From Roseateles sp. XES5 (GTDB lineage Bacteria > Pseudomonadota > Alphaproteobacteria > Rhizobiales > Rhizobiaceae), in NCBI RefSeq assembly GCF_020535545.1, contig NZ_CP084754.1:558001-622000 (forward strand): a stretch of 64,000 nt of DNA, written 5' to 3'. Below are positions 1 through 8,750 of this stretch, in pieces. The notes beneath the pieces are model-generated. The model was not told the origin of the DNA and ran no database searches. It saw only the letters and a program-made list of their open reading frames with translations. The position numbers and the translations under genes are program-made. How positions within the stretch are numbered: position 1 is the stretch's first letter; each line of letters starts with the position of its first letter.

Positions 1-73
1 GACCGGCAAAAGGGTTCTTGCCATGACGCTGGAAGACGCCGAGGTAGCGCTGGACGCCGGCCGTCATCTCTGA
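1..73 (+). CDS. C-terminal end of an unidentified protein (partial)
   Basis: An open frame enters from the left edge and ends at TGA 71-73. The last 23 residues end in LEDAEVALDAGRHL. Codon use matches the surrounding genes, and the next gene is convergent only 16 bp away, so this is probably the real 3' end of a plus-strand gene. The fragment is too short to assign a family. Confidence 0.4.
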   Translation, partial: TGKRVLAMTLEDAEVALDAGRHL

Positions 74-89
74 CGCCCGACGGCAGGCT

Positions 90-524
90 TCAGGTCACGC
101 GGTAGAAGGTCGCCCTCGCCAATGTTCCCGCCCCGTCGGTCAGCAGCGTGCCGACGAAGGCCGCATCGCGCAGCCACGCATAGGGACCGTCCGCCACTTC
201 GAACGTCGGCACCGTACGCCCCCGGAAATCGCCATTCTCGTCGGCGCGTACCGTGCCCGCATTGATCAGCGAGATCAGCACGCCGTCATCGGTACGCAGC
301 GTGTAGCGCGCCCAGATTTCGCTGACGCCGTCCGGCCGGGTCAGGCACCAGTCGGCGCCGCCGAGCAGGACCACGCCGGCAATCCCGGGTCCGGTGAAGC
401 GCCCACCGGTGATCGGAATGATTTCGCGCACGCCGCCGCCGACTTCGCCGACGACAAGGGCCGGCGCGATCTCCGCCTCGATGCGCATGACAAGGTCCAG
501 CCCCGGCTGATCCGTCTCCGCCAT
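90..524 (-). CDS. DUF3237 family protein
   Basis: A 144-residue protein of the usual DUF3237 length. It shows the family pattern: an N-terminal beta-strand segment, a GGRFTGPGIAG-type turn (about residues 40-50), a GGADWCLTRPDG loop and a Y.L.TDDG strand (about 74-82), ending with a FYRVT tail. The family is a small beta-barrel of unknown biochemical role. It starts 13 bp after the stop of the gamma-glutamyltransferase gene on the same strand, so the two are probably co-transcribed. A purine-rich stretch (GAGGGGG) lies about 10 bases before the ATG. The family call is fairly sure; the function is unknown. Confidence 0.75.
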   Translation of the reverse strand: MAETDQPGLDLVMRIEAEIAPALVVGEVGGGVREIIPITGGRFTGPGIAGVVLLGGADWCLTRPDGVSEIWARYTLRTDDGVLISLINAGTVRADENGDFRGRTVPTFEVADGPYAWLRDAAFVGTLLTDGAGTLARATFYRVT

Positions 525-537
525 GATCTCGTCCCCC

Positions 538-2130
538 TCAAAGCCCGAGCGCTATGCCGTCCTTGCGCGATTCCGAACCGCCGGTCAGCGTGCCGTTTTC
601 CCAGTCGATGCGGATCGCCTGCGCCCCGCCGATCGGCCCTTCGGCGGCAACGAGCGAGAAACCGCGCCGTTCGAGTTCGCTTGCCGTCGCGGCCGGCAGC
701 GTCTGCTCGGCTTCGACAAGCGTGCCATCCGATTTCGGAATGAGGCGCGGCAGGTCGATCGCCTCCTGCAGATCCATGCCGTAGTCGAAGACCTTGGAAA
801 TGAGATGGGCATGGCCCATGGCCTGATAGTAGCCGCCCATGACCCCGAAGGGCATTTCCACGCGGCCGCCGCGCGTGACCATGCCGGGAATGATGGTGTG
901 GAGCGGCCTCTTGCCCGGCGCGACGACATTGGGATGGCCCGGTTTCAGGGAGAAACTCTGGCCGCGATTGTGCAGCACGACGCCGGAGCGCGGCGCGACG
1001 AGGCCGGTGCCGAAACTGTCGAAGACCGAGTTGATGAAGCTGACGGCATTGCGGTCACGGTCGACGACGGAAATATAGACCGTGTCGCGGTGCAGCGGCA
1101 TGTCGAAGGCCGGCAGGTCCGTCAGGGCGCGGCGAAGGTCGATCATGCCGGCCAGCCGGTCGGCAAGACCGTCCGACAACAGGTCCCCGACCGGCACATG
1201 CGCCTTGTCCGGGTCGGCGATCCAGGCATCGCGGGCGGCATAGGCAAGGCGTGTCGCCTCGATTTCCAGATGCAGTCTATCCGGCGATTGCGGATCGCCC
1301 TTGGCCTCGAAGCGGCTCAGGATATTGAGGATCAGCAGCGCGATGATGCCCTGGCCGTTCGGCGGGCATTCATGGATGGCGTAGCCCCGGAAATCCGTCG
1401 TGACGGGCGTCACGTAGTCGCCGCGCGCTTCGGCGAAATCCTCCAGCGTGTGCAGGCCGCCGAGCGAGCGGAGATAGGACACCATGTCCTCCGCCACCGC
1501 TCCCGTATAGAACCCGTCGCGCCCTTCGGCCGCGATCCGCCTCAGCGTCGCGGCAAGCTCCGGCTGATGGTGCACCTCACCGATTTTCGGCGCACGCCCC
1601 CTGGGCAGGAAGATGCGCGCAGCGGTCGGCACGGAACCAAGCAGCTCCTCCTCCAGCAACCAGTCGCGATGAACGCGCGGGCTGATCGCATAGCCCTCCT
1701 CGGCAAAGCGGATGGCCGGCGCCAGCACCTTCGCAAAGGGCATGCGGCCATGATCGGCATGCAGCCGCGTCCAGGCATCGATGGCGCCGGGAATGGTCAC
1801 GGCCGATGGCGATTGCCGCGGGACTTCGGCAAGGCCCCGCTCGGTGAACCAGTCGAGCGTCAGCGCCGCGGGCGTGCGCCCGGACCCGTTATAGGCGACG
1901 ACCTTGTCGGACCCGCCGGGCGCGAACAGCACGAAGCAATCGCCGCCAATGCCCGTCGAGCCGGGCTCGACGACGCATTGCACGGCCGAGGCGGCAATCG
2001 CCGCATCCATGGCATTGCCGCCGGCCTCGATGATCTGCAAGGCGGCGAGCGTCGCGGACGGGTGCGACGTCGCCGCCATGGCGTGGCGGGCGACGGCGAC
2101 CGAGCGGGTCGGCCTTTCGAAATTGCGCAT
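538..2130 (-). CDS. gamma-glutamyltransferase family protein (Ntn hydrolase)
   Basis: A 530-residue protein, the normal length for the gamma-glutamyltranspeptidase family, which cleaves or transfers gamma-glutamyl groups after self-cleavage into two subunits. The N-terminal half has GGNAMDAAIAAS (about residues 37-48) and GSTGIGGDCF. The predicted autocleavage nucleophile is Thr350 in RDTVYISVVD. The small-subunit half has NSVFDSFGTG and the RPLHTIIPGMV segment. The ATG at 2130 is chosen because GGAGGA precedes it; the open frame extends upstream only by overlapping the lysR gene. No signal peptide is evident, so it is probably cytoplasmic, and the substrate may not be glutathione. The upstream LysR gene on the same strand is the likely regulator. 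Confidence 0.88.
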   Translation of the reverse strand: MRNFERPTRSVAVARHAMAATSHPSATLAALQIIEAGGNAMDAAIAASAVQCVVEPGSTGIGGDCFVLFAPGGSDKVVAYNGSGRTPAALTLDWFTERGLAEVPRQSPSAVTIPGAIDAWTRLHADHGRMPFAKVLAPAIRFAEEGYAISPRVHRDWLLEEELLGSVPTAARIFLPRGRAPKIGEVHHQPELAATLRRIAAEGRDGFYTGAVAEDMVSYLRSLGGLHTLEDFAEARGDYVTPVTTDFRGYAIHECPPNGQGIIALLILNILSRFEAKGDPQSPDRLHLEIEATRLAYAARDAWIADPDKAHVPVGDLLSDGLADRLAGMIDLRRALTDLPAFDMPLHRDTVYISVVDRDRNAVSFINSVFDSFGTGLVAPRSGVVLHNRGQSFSLKPGHPNVVAPGKRPLHTIIPGMVTRGGRVEMPFGVMGGYYQAMGHAHLISKVFDYGMDLQEAIDLPRLIPKSDGTLVEAEQTLPAATASELERRGFSLVAAEGPIGGAQAIRIDWENGTLTGGSESRKDGIALGL

Positions 2131-2192
2131 TCTTTTCGTCCTCCTCGAATGTCTCTTTGCGCTGCCGGTCGGCACGCCTTTTATCTTGACGG

Positions 2193-3059
2193 TCAGGGCA
2201 CCGCGTTCACGGCAAAGCCCTTGCCGAAGCGCTCGCGGACCTTGCGGGAAAAAGCGGAAACGGTGGCGTGGTCGGCGGAGCTTGCCGTAACGAGCACGAA
2301 TTCCACGTCCTCCAGCGCCGGAAGCAAGGGCGGGGCGATCTCGTGAAGGCCAGAAGGCGCGAGGCTGCGCGGCTGCACCAGCGCGCCCATGCCCGCGCGT
2401 GCCGCCGCCGTCAGCCCGCTCAGGCTCTGGCAGGAGCAGACGATGCGCCAGGGCGTGCCCGCACGTTCCAATGCTTCCATCAGCAGTATCCGCGTGAGGC
2501 TCGGCGGCGGAAAGACGATCAGCGGCAGGACGGGCTTGGCCAGGATCGCCTCGGGGTCGCTCGCCAGCCACACCAGCGGTTCGCGCAGGATGGCATCGCC
2601 GCGCTGCTCGCCGATCCGGCGTTTGGCCATGACCAGATCGAGCTCGCCGCGATCCTGCATGTCGGCCAGCGTCTTGGAGAGCGCGACGGAAAGCTGGAGA
2701 TCGACGGAGGGGTGGTCGGCAATGAAGTCTTCCAGCAGGCCCGGCAGCTGCCCGCTTACGAGGTCCTCGGAAATGCCGAGGCGGAAGGGGCCGCGCGGCG
2801 CATCGGCATCGAAGCGCGCCACGGTCTGCCGCTCCAGTGCGAGAAGCTGGCGGGCGTTCGGCAGCAGCGCCTCGCCGTCGCTCGTCAGGCGCACGGCATG
2901 CGTATCGCGGTCGATCAACCGCCGGCCGAGACTGCGCTCGAGGCGCTGGAGGTGCTGGCTGACCGTGGACTGGCCGAGATTCAACCGCTCCGCCGAAAGC
3001 GTGAAGCTTTTGGTCTGGGCCACCATGACGAAGCTGCGGAGCTGGGCGAGGTCAAGCAT
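2193..3059 (-). CDS. LysR-family transcriptional regulator
   Basis: A 288-residue LysR-type regulator. The N-terminal winged helix-turn-helix runs LAQLRSFVMVAQTKSFT then LNLGQSTVSQHLQRLE (about residues 3-38), followed by a substrate-binding domain (about 80-280). Starts at 3092 and 3080 are also open, but an exact palindrome (3071-3085) would then lie inside the gene. The ATG at 3059 begins directly at the family's usual MLDLAQLRSF and follows GAGAAACGTG. It lies between the divergent symporter gene and the ggt-DUF3237 pair, so either could be its target; the effector cannot be read from sequence. Confidence 0.9.
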   Translation of the reverse strand: MLDLAQLRSFVMVAQTKSFTLSAERLNLGQSTVSQHLQRLERSLGRRLIDRDTHAVRLTSDGEALLPNARQLLALERQTVARFDADAPRGPFRLGISEDLVSGQLPGLLEDFIADHPSVDLQLSVALSKTLADMQDRGELDLVMAKRRIGEQRGDAILREPLVWLASDPEAILAKPVLPLIVFPPPSLTRILLMEALERAGTPWRIVCSCQSLSGLTAAARAGMGALVQPRSLAPSGLHEIAPPLLPALEDVEFVLVTASSADHATVSAFSRKVRERFGKGFAVNAVP

Positions 3060-3070
3060 ATCACGTTTCT

Positions 3071-3085
3071 CGATAATCATTATCG
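3071..3085. promoter_or_regulatory. Palindromic candidate LysR operator
   Basis: A perfect inverted repeat, CGATAAT-C-ATTATCG, lies between the start of the lysR gene (3059) and the divergent symporter gene (3150). Length and placement fit an autoregulatory LysR site (T-N11-A style). No binding data; inferred from symmetry and position. Confidence 0.5.
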
Positions 3086-3149
3086 ATTGCATCGCAAAAC
3101 AGGATAGCGCATTTTAAAGGCCTGTCGAGACCTCCCCGGACCGTGACCG

Positions 3150-4139
3150 ATGAAACGCTTCCTCCCCGATACATTCACCCTGCTGCTTCTCGGCGCGGTG
3201 CTGCTCGCATCGCTCCTGCCGATTTCGGGCGAACCGGCGGCGTGGTTCGGCATTGCCACCAATATCGCGATCGCGCTGCTGTTCTTCCTGCATGGCGCGC
3301 GTCTTTCGACGGATACCGTCGTCGCCGGCTTCCTGCACTGGCGTCTGCAGCTCTTCATCCTGGTGACGACCTTCGCGATCTTCCCGCTGCTCGGCCTCGG
3401 GCTCGGCCTGTTCTCGCCCTGGCTGATCGACCAGCCGATCTATCTCGGCCTGCTCTTTCTCTGCGTGCTGCCCTCCACCGTGCAGTCGTCCATCGCCTTC
3501 ACCTCGATTGCCGGCGGCAATGTACCGGCCGCGATCTGCGCGGCATCGACATCGAACATTCTCGGGATTTTCCTGACGCCGGCGCTGATGGCGCTGCTCT
3601 TCTCCACCGGCGGCAATGCCGGCATTTCCTTCGACATGATCTGGAAGATCATGCTGCAGCTCTTCCTGCCCTTTGTCGCCGGCCAGGTGCTGCAACCCTT
3701 CATCGGCAACTGGATCCGCTCGAAGAAGACGCTGCTCAATCCGTTCGACCGCGGTTCCATCCTGATGGTCGTCTACCTCGCCTTTTCCGAGGCGGTGACG
3801 GAGGGCATCTGGCACCGGCTGGCCATGGAGGATCTCGCGCTCCTCATCCTGGTCGACGGCCTGCTGCTCGCCGCCGTGCTCCTCATCACCAGCCTCGGCG
3901 GCAAACTCCTGGGATTCAACCGGGAAGACCGCATCACCGCCGTCTTCTGTGGTTCGAAGAAGAGCCTTGCCAGCGGCGTGCCCATGGCGAGCGTCATCTT
4001 CGCCGGCCAGTCGATCGGCGCCATCGTGCTGCCACTGATGCTCTTCCACCAGATCCAGCTCATGGTCTGCGCCTGGCTGGCGCGCGTCTACGCCGACCGG
4101 CACAAGGCCATCACGGCCGAACCCGCCGAGGCGCGCTGA
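3150..4139 (+). CDS. Bile acid:sodium symporter-like (SBF/YfeH-type) membrane transporter
   Basis: A 329-residue, very hydrophobic protein with about nine to ten membrane segments. It resembles the SBF-like (YfeH/SLC10A7) branch of the bile acid:Na+ symporter superfamily: the N-terminal MKRFLPDTFTLLLLGAVLLA helix, FLHGARLS after TM2, the VLPSTVQSSIAFTSIAGGN crossover region and the later CGSKKSLASGVPMA motif (about residues 269-282). It faces the lysR gene across about 90 bp and is probably under its control. Family members move organic anions; the substrate here is unknown. The preceding Ggt suggests a peptide- or glutamyl-derived compound, which is only a guess. Confidence 0.85.
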   Translation: MKRFLPDTFTLLLLGAVLLASLLPISGEPAAWFGIATNIAIALLFFLHGARLSTDTVVAGFLHWRLQLFILVTTFAIFPLLGLGLGLFSPWLIDQPIYLGLLFLCVLPSTVQSSIAFTSIAGGNVPAAICAASTSNILGIFLTPALMALLFSTGGNAGISFDMIWKIMLQLFLPFVAGQVLQPFIGNWIRSKKTLLNPFDRGSILMVVYLAFSEAVTEGIWHRLAMEDLALLILVDGLLLAAVLLITSLGGKLLGFNREDRITAVFCGSKKSLASGVPMASVIFAGQSIGAIVLPLMLFHQIQLMVCAWLARVYADRHKAITAEPAEAR

Positions 4140-4149
4140 CAGAGAAGCG

Positions 4150-4455
4150 TCAGGCGCTCAGGAAATCCGCCATTTCGGCGTGGTAGAAGGTCTTGGTGCG
4201 CGGGCCGGCGAGGATCGGGTCGATCCTGCGCACGCATTCCTGATAGTGCGGGGTCTTGCGATGTTCGTCCAGCGCTTCCGGCGACTTGAAGACCTCGTAG
4301 ATGATGAAGCTGTGGTCGTCTTCCGGGCTGCGCAGCACGTCGAAGCGCAGGTTGCCCGGCTCCTGCCGCGTGCCCTCGTAGTTGATACGGAACGCCTCCA
4401 GAAATTCGGCGGCATGGCCCCGCTTGACGTTGATGCTGACCATCTGGATGAGCAT
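4150..4455 (-). CDS. lsrG: LsrG-like antibiotic biosynthesis monooxygenase (ABM) domain protein
   Basis: A 101-residue ABM-fold protein matching LsrG, which acts on phosphorylated AI-2 (P-DPD) in the cytoplasm. It begins MLIQMVSINVK and has the ferredoxin-like core with NLRFDVLRSPED and FIIYEVFKSPEALDEHRKTPHY, the typical LsrG ending region. The start at 4455 was chosen because the longer upstream frame is antisense-like low-complexity sequence and overlaps lsrK. It is the last gene of the minus-strand lsrR-lsrK-lsrG group, 38 bp after lsrK. The family is broad, but the location makes LsrG likely. Confidence 0.85.
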   Translation of the reverse strand: MLIQMVSINVKRGHAAEFLEAFRINYEGTRQEPGNLRFDVLRSPEDDHSFIIYEVFKSPEALDEHRKTPHYQECVRRIDPILAGPRTKTFYHAEMADFLSA

Positions 4456-4493
4456 GTCTTGATCCCTGCTGTGTTGAATCTCGGGTGAAGAAG

Positions 4494-6056
4494 TTAGAGG
4501 CCCGGCGCTTTCCACATCGCCGTGGTGACGCCCTCGTCGACGAGCTGGCGCTGCAACGCGTAGGCGCGCGCCCAGCGTTCGCCGGCTTCGTCGTAGATGG
4601 CCTTGTGCTGGGCGTTCGGCTCGAAATGTTTGTCCCAGCGCACCCAGCTCCCGGCCGCCTCGACAAAATCGCGGCAAAGGCCGATGCCGATGGCGGCGGA
4701 AGCCGCGCATCCGAGCGCAGTCGCCTCCTTGACGACGGGCGTCACGACCGGAAGTCCCGTCGCGTCTGAGAGAATTTGCGACCAGTGGGCCGATTTCGAT
4801 GCGCCGGCGGCGAAGACGATCTTGTCCGGCGTCTTGCCGGACAGCGTGAAGATGGCCGAAAGATTGCGGGCCGCGACGATGGCGGCATTTTCCTGCAGCG
4901 CGCGGAAGATCGCGGCCTTGCCGGACTTTTCCGGATCGATGGAGAGGTTCAGCAGCGATGGAGCGGCGTGATACCAGTTCCCGTAGTGCATGACGTCGGA
5001 GAAGACCGGGATGATGCCGTAAGCGCCGACGGGCACGCCCGCCGCCTTTTCCTCCAGCAGCCGGTAGGCATCGCCGCCCGGACCTGCGGCAGCCACCTCT
5101 TCCGCGCCAAAACTGTCGCGGAACCAGCGCATGACGATGCCCACGAAGAAGCTGATCGCCTCGGCCTGGTTGAGACCGGTCACGACATGCGGATTGATGC
5201 GCAGGTCCATCGACGGATCGGAGATACCGGGACCGACATTGACCACCTGTTGCCAGAAGGTGCCGCCGAGCACGGCGCAGTCGCCTTCGTTGACGACGCC
5301 GATGGCCGCCGCACCGCTCTGGCAGTCGCCGCCCCCCATGACCACGGGCGTACCGGCGGCAAGGCCGGTCTCGCCCGCCGCTTTCTGGGTGACGCGGCCG
5401 ATGACGGTGCCTGGTTCGACGCTTTCAGGAAAGATGTCGTCCCGCATGCCGGCCCTTGCCATCGCTTCGGGCAACCAGTTGCGCTTCGCCAGACTGTAGA
5501 GCCCCGTCGTGCCGGCATTGGAGGGATCGCTGGCAATGACGCCGGAAAGGCGCGCCAGCACCCAGTCGGACAGCATGCTGATCCGGTCGATGCGGGCATA
5601 GATGTCCGGCAGGTTGCGCTTCAGCCAGAGAAGGCGCGGCAGAGCGCCCAGCGCGAAGGTCTGGCCGGTCTCGGCATAGAGGTCGCGCTCCAGGCCCGGG
5701 AATTCGCGCTTCAGGTCGCGCACCTCGCTGACGGCGCGGCTGTCGACATTGGCACAGGCCCATATTTCCCGGCCGCTGCGATCGTAGGCAACGATGGCCT
5801 CGCGCATGCTGGTGGCGCTGACGGCGCGAATATCGCCCGCGTTGATGCCGGCATCGGATATCGTCTGCCGGATGGCGCGCGACAACAGCGACCAGTTGCC
5901 TTCCACGTCGAAATCCATCGAGCCCGGAAAGCGCGGATCGGCCTTGTGCCACCATTCGTGCTGGGCGCTGGCGATCTGGTTGCCATTCTCATCGAAGATG
6001 ACGGCGCGGCCGCTGCCGGTGCCGGCGTCGACGGCCAGCAGGTAGGAAGTCGTCAT
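4494..6056 (-). CDS. lsrK: Autoinducer-2 kinase LsrK
   Basis: A 520-residue FGGY-family sugar kinase of the LsrK type. It phosphorylates imported AI-2 (DPD) in the cytoplasm, trapping it and making the LsrR ligand. The N-terminal phosphate loop is AVDAGTGSGRAVIFD (about residues 8-22). HEWWHKADPRFPGSMDFD is a characteristic LsrK segment, ATSMREAIVAYD follows, and the C-terminal ATP-binding part has VFAAGASKSAHWSQILSD. The length is close to enteric LsrK (about 530). It starts 3 bp after the lsrR stop, so the two are probably co-transcribed. Confidence 0.95.
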   Translation of the reverse strand: MTTSYLLAVDAGTGSGRAVIFDENGNQIASAQHEWWHKADPRFPGSMDFDVEGNWSLLSRAIRQTISDAGINAGDIRAVSATSMREAIVAYDRSGREIWACANVDSRAVSEVRDLKREFPGLERDLYAETGQTFALGALPRLLWLKRNLPDIYARIDRISMLSDWVLARLSGVIASDPSNAGTTGLYSLAKRNWLPEAMARAGMRDDIFPESVEPGTVIGRVTQKAAGETGLAAGTPVVMGGGDCQSGAAAIGVVNEGDCAVLGGTFWQQVVNVGPGISDPSMDLRINPHVVTGLNQAEAISFFVGIVMRWFRDSFGAEEVAAAGPGGDAYRLLEEKAAGVPVGAYGIIPVFSDVMHYGNWYHAAPSLLNLSIDPEKSGKAAIFRALQENAAIVAARNLSAIFTLSGKTPDKIVFAAGASKSAHWSQILSDATGLPVVTPVVKEATALGCAASAAIGIGLCRDFVEAAGSWVRWDKHFEPNAQHKAIYDEAGERWARAYALQRQLVDEGVTTAMWKAPGL

Positions 6057-6059
6057 GGG

Positions 6060-7007
6060 TCAGTCCTTGATCTCGATGAGGCCGGCGGCCGTCGTTTCGT
6101 CGGTGATGAGAATGCCGACGAACTTCCCGCGCAGCGCCGCATGGATGGCCTGCACCTTCTGGATACCGCCCGCCGCCGCCACGACCTTCTCGGCGCGCGA
6201 CAGCGCCGCGAGCTTCACGCCGATCACCCTGTCGTGCAGCGGCAGGTCGAGCGGTTCGCCGCGCTCGTTGTAGAACTGGCAGAGGATATCGCCGACCGCG
6301 CCCTTGCGGCGCAGCGGCTCCACCTCGTCGGGGCTGACATAGCCGGACCGCACGACGGTGGACGCGGCAGAAAGCTCGCCGATGCCGACGAGTTGATAGG
6401 TGGCGTTGAGCGCCATGTCGAGCAGGTTGGCCACGGCGGGCTCGGAGGAAAGGTTGCGCGCCACATCCGGATCGCGCACGACGAGCGGCGCGGGGACCAG
6501 ATGCACGCCGCTGCCCCAGTTGGCCGTGCGCATGCCGTCGACATAGGTGCCGACGCCGCCGGTGAGGCTGACGAGACCGATATTGCGTTCGTTGGCGAGA
6601 TGGCCGAGCCGCTGGATGGTGTTCGAGACCGTGGCGCCCCAGCCGACCGCGAGGAGGTCGTCCGTCTGAAGCCGCTGCATGAGGAACTGCGCGGCCGCCT
6701 GGCCGAGCCGGTCGCTCGGGTCCTGATCGGGGAGCTGCGGCACGACATAGGCTTCGAGCAGCCCGTAGCGTTCCTTGATCTGCCGCTCCAGCGCAAGGCA
6801 CCCCTGGTAACGCGAGTTGATGCGAACCTGGATGATGCCCGAACGCCGGCCGCTTTCGAGCAGGCGCGAGACCTTTATGCGCGACATGTTGAGCTTTTCG
6901 CCGATCTCGTTCTGCGTCAGCCCGTCATTGTAGTAATACCAGGCGATGCGGGTGAGGATCTCCTCGTCCGTATCGGCGTAGCTCCATTCCCCGTTGTCCG
7001 TCGCCAT
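6060..7007 (-). CDS. lsrR: LsrR transcriptional repressor (SorC/DeoR-type sugar-binding)
   Basis: A 315-residue regulator, matching the length of LsrR (about 317). The N-terminal helix-turn-helix is TQNEIGEKLNMSRIKVSRLLE (about residues 30-50). The remainder is the SorC-type effector-binding domain, with GWGATVSNTIQRL and LVSLTGGVGTYVDG (phosphosugar-binding loops) and AAAGGIQKVQAIHAAL near the end. In the Lsr paradigm it represses uptake genes until phospho-AI-2 binds. The start at 7007 gives a normal-length protein; in-frame upstream codons up to 7196 would add an AT-rich, unrelated leader. It is divergent from lsrACDB. Confidence 0.94.
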   Translation of the reverse strand: MATDNGEWSYADTDEEILTRIAWYYYNDGLTQNEIGEKLNMSRIKVSRLLESGRRSGIIQVRINSRYQGCLALERQIKERYGLLEAYVVPQLPDQDPSDRLGQAAAQFLMQRLQTDDLLAVGWGATVSNTIQRLGHLANERNIGLVSLTGGVGTYVDGMRTANWGSGVHLVPAPLVVRDPDVARNLSSEPAVANLLDMALNATYQLVGIGELSAASTVVRSGYVSPDEVEPLRRKGAVGDILCQFYNERGEPLDLPLHDRVIGVKLAALSRAEKVVAAAGGIQKVQAIHAALRGKFVGILITDETTAAGLIEIKD

Positions 7008-7247
7008 GCAAGCGGCCCCCTCGGTCGATTTCTGATCATTTGAATAACAAAAAAACTTTTGATACGTCAACGGACCCGTACGACGAAAAATTCTTCGCGA
7101 CCGCAATCCATTGATTTTCGCCGATAAATCATATTTTGCAGCGCAATATCCGCCGATCGCAGCTTTGTTGTGCGATTTGAGCATATTGACGGCCACAGAT
7201 CACTATGATCACATGATTGCCATGAGTTACATATGAACAGGTGCAGC
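7008..7247. promoter_or_regulatory. lsrR-lsrA divergent control region with candidate LsrR site
   Basis: This 240-bp AT-rich gap separates the two lsr transcription units. An inverted repeat GATCA-CTA-TGATC lies at 7198-7210, and a second GATCAC copy makes a partial direct repeat at 7208-7213. A TTTGAA and TTTTGA pair with an A-run between occurs near 7040-7062. These are candidate LsrR sites by position. I could not find a well-spaced sigma-70 promoter. Confidence 0.4.
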
Positions 7248-8750
7248 ATGACGGGTAGCCCGGCGGCCGGGAGGGTCGCGAAGCTGACGGACATCTGGAA
7301 GTCCTACGGCGCCGTTCCAGTGCTGAAGGGCGTTTCGCTCGCCTTGCAGGCCGGGGAAGTGCACGCGCTTCTCGGCGGCAACGGCGCAGGCAAGTCGAGC
7401 CTCATGAAGATCATGTCGGGCATCATCCCGGCCAATTCCGGCGCGATCGAGATCAATGGCCGGGCGCTTGCCCATGCCTCTCCGGCGCATGCCCAGGAAC
7501 TCGGCCTCTATCTGGTGCCGCAGGAAGCGCATATCCTGCCTAACCAGAGCGTCCTCGAAAACATCTGCCTCGGCCTCGCCGCGTCGCCAAACGCCCTGCG
7601 CCCGCGCGTCGAGCAGCTTGTTGGCGAGCTTTCCGTCTCGGTCGATCTCGACGCCCAGGCCGCTGCCCTGGAAATCGCTGAACGACAGATCGTCGAGATC
7701 CTGCGCGGCCTCGTGCGCGATGCGCGCGTGCTGATCCTCGACGAGCCCACCTCCGCCCTCACCCCGTTCGAGACAAGCGCGCTCTTCCAGCGCATGCGCA
7801 AATTGCAGGCGCAGGGCGTCGGCATCTTCTTCATTTCACACAAGCTGCGCGAAATTCGCGAGATCTGCGGCACGATCAGCGTGCTGCGCGACGGCGTGAT
7901 CGTGCTCTCCGGCCCGCTCGACGGCTACAGCGACGCCGAGATCATCGACGCGATGAGCCGTGTGCAGATCACCGAGGCCTCCGGCAAGGATCGCAGCGGC
8001 CGCAAGGTTTCGCAAATCGGCCAACCGCGCCTCAGCGTGCGCGGCCTCAGCGGCGAGGGTTTCCGCAACATCAGCCTTGATGTCCGTGCCGGCGAGATCC
8101 TCGGCCTTGCCGGCGTCGTCGGTGCGGGACGGACGGAATTCGCCGAAACGCTCTTTGGCCTGCGCCCCCAGTCCGGAGGCAGCGTCGTCTTCGACGGCGC
8201 GGAACTGAAGAAGCGCTCGCCGCGCCTCTGCATCGACCGCGGCCTCGTTTACCTGCCGGAAGATCGCCAGCAGCATGGCCTCTTCCTCGAAGCCCCGCTC
8301 TTCTGGAACGTTTCGTCCTACCTCGTGCACCGCCTGCCGTTTTTCCTGCGCCCCGGCGCCGAGCGGAAGGCCTTCGATGACTTCCGGTCCAGCATGGGCA
8401 TCAAGTGCACCGGCCCCGGTCAGGAGGCACGCGGCCTTTCGGGCGGCAACCAGCAGAAGGTGCTGCTGGCAAAATGCCTGTCCGCGCGGCCGAAGGTGCT
8501 GATCCTCGATGAGCCAACCCGCGGCGTCGACGTCGCGGCCCGCAACGACATCTACGATCTCATCCGCAAGCTCGCCGCCGAGGGTGTCGCCATCGTCCTC
8601 ATTTCATCCGATTTCGACGAGATCGAACAGCTCGCCGACCGCGTCGAGGTCATGGCCTTCGGCCAGTCCGGTGGGGAATTGACGGACGACATTTCGGTCG
8701 ACGCCATCGCCCGCCTCGCCTTCGGTGCCGCGGAGGTCCGCCATGCTTGA
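7248..8750 (+). CDS. lsrA: AI-2 ABC transporter ATP-binding protein LsrA
   Basis: A 500-residue tandem-ATPase sugar importer subunit. The first nucleotide-binding domain has Walker A GGNGAGKSS (about residue 48), a degenerate signature region and Walker B VLILDEPTSAL. The second domain has GVVGAGRTE, the signature LSGGNQQKVLLAK and Walker B VLILDEPTRGVD. The ATG at 7248 is preferred because AGGTG lies just upstream; an ATG at 7233, five codons earlier, has no Shine-Dalgarno sequence. It overlaps lsrC and heads the operon lsrA-C-D-B-aldolase. It could be a generic ribose-type ATPase, but the lsrK/R/G/B context makes LsrA convincing. Confidence 0.93.
   Translation: MTGSPAAGRVAKLTDIWKSYGAVPVLKGVSLALQAGEVHALLGGNGAGKSSLMKIMSGIIPANSGAIEINGRALAHASPAHAQELGLYLVPQEAHILPNQSVLENICLGLAASPNALRPRVEQLVGELSVSVDLDAQAAALEIAERQIVEILRGLVRDARVLILDEPTSALTPFETSALFQRMRKLQAQGVGIFFISHKLREIREICGTISVLRDGVIVLSGPLDGYSDAEIIDAMSRVQITEASGKDRSGRKVSQIGQPRLSVRGLSGEGFRNISLDVRAGEILGLAGVVGAGRTEFAETLFGLRPQSGGSVVFDGAELKKRSPRLCIDRGLVYLPEDRQQHGLFLEAPLFWNVSSYLVHRLPFFLRPGAERKAFDDFRSSMGIKCTGPGQEARGLSGGNQQKVLLAKCLSARPKVLILDEPTRGVDVAARNDIYDLIRKLAAEGVAIVLISSDFDEIEQLADRVEVMAFGQSGGELTDDISVDAIARLAFGAAEVRHA

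Noticed and set aside
523..2346. A 607-codon open frame on the plus strand opposite ggt
   Set aside because: Antisense to ggt with low-complexity composition and no family similarity; the minus-strand gene has catalytic motifs and a good ribosome-binding site.
7177..7209. TTGAC...TATGAT as a sigma-70 promoter of lsrA
   Set aside because: The boxes are only about 12 bp apart; the alternative TTGAGC start gives about 21 bp. Neither spacing is convincing.
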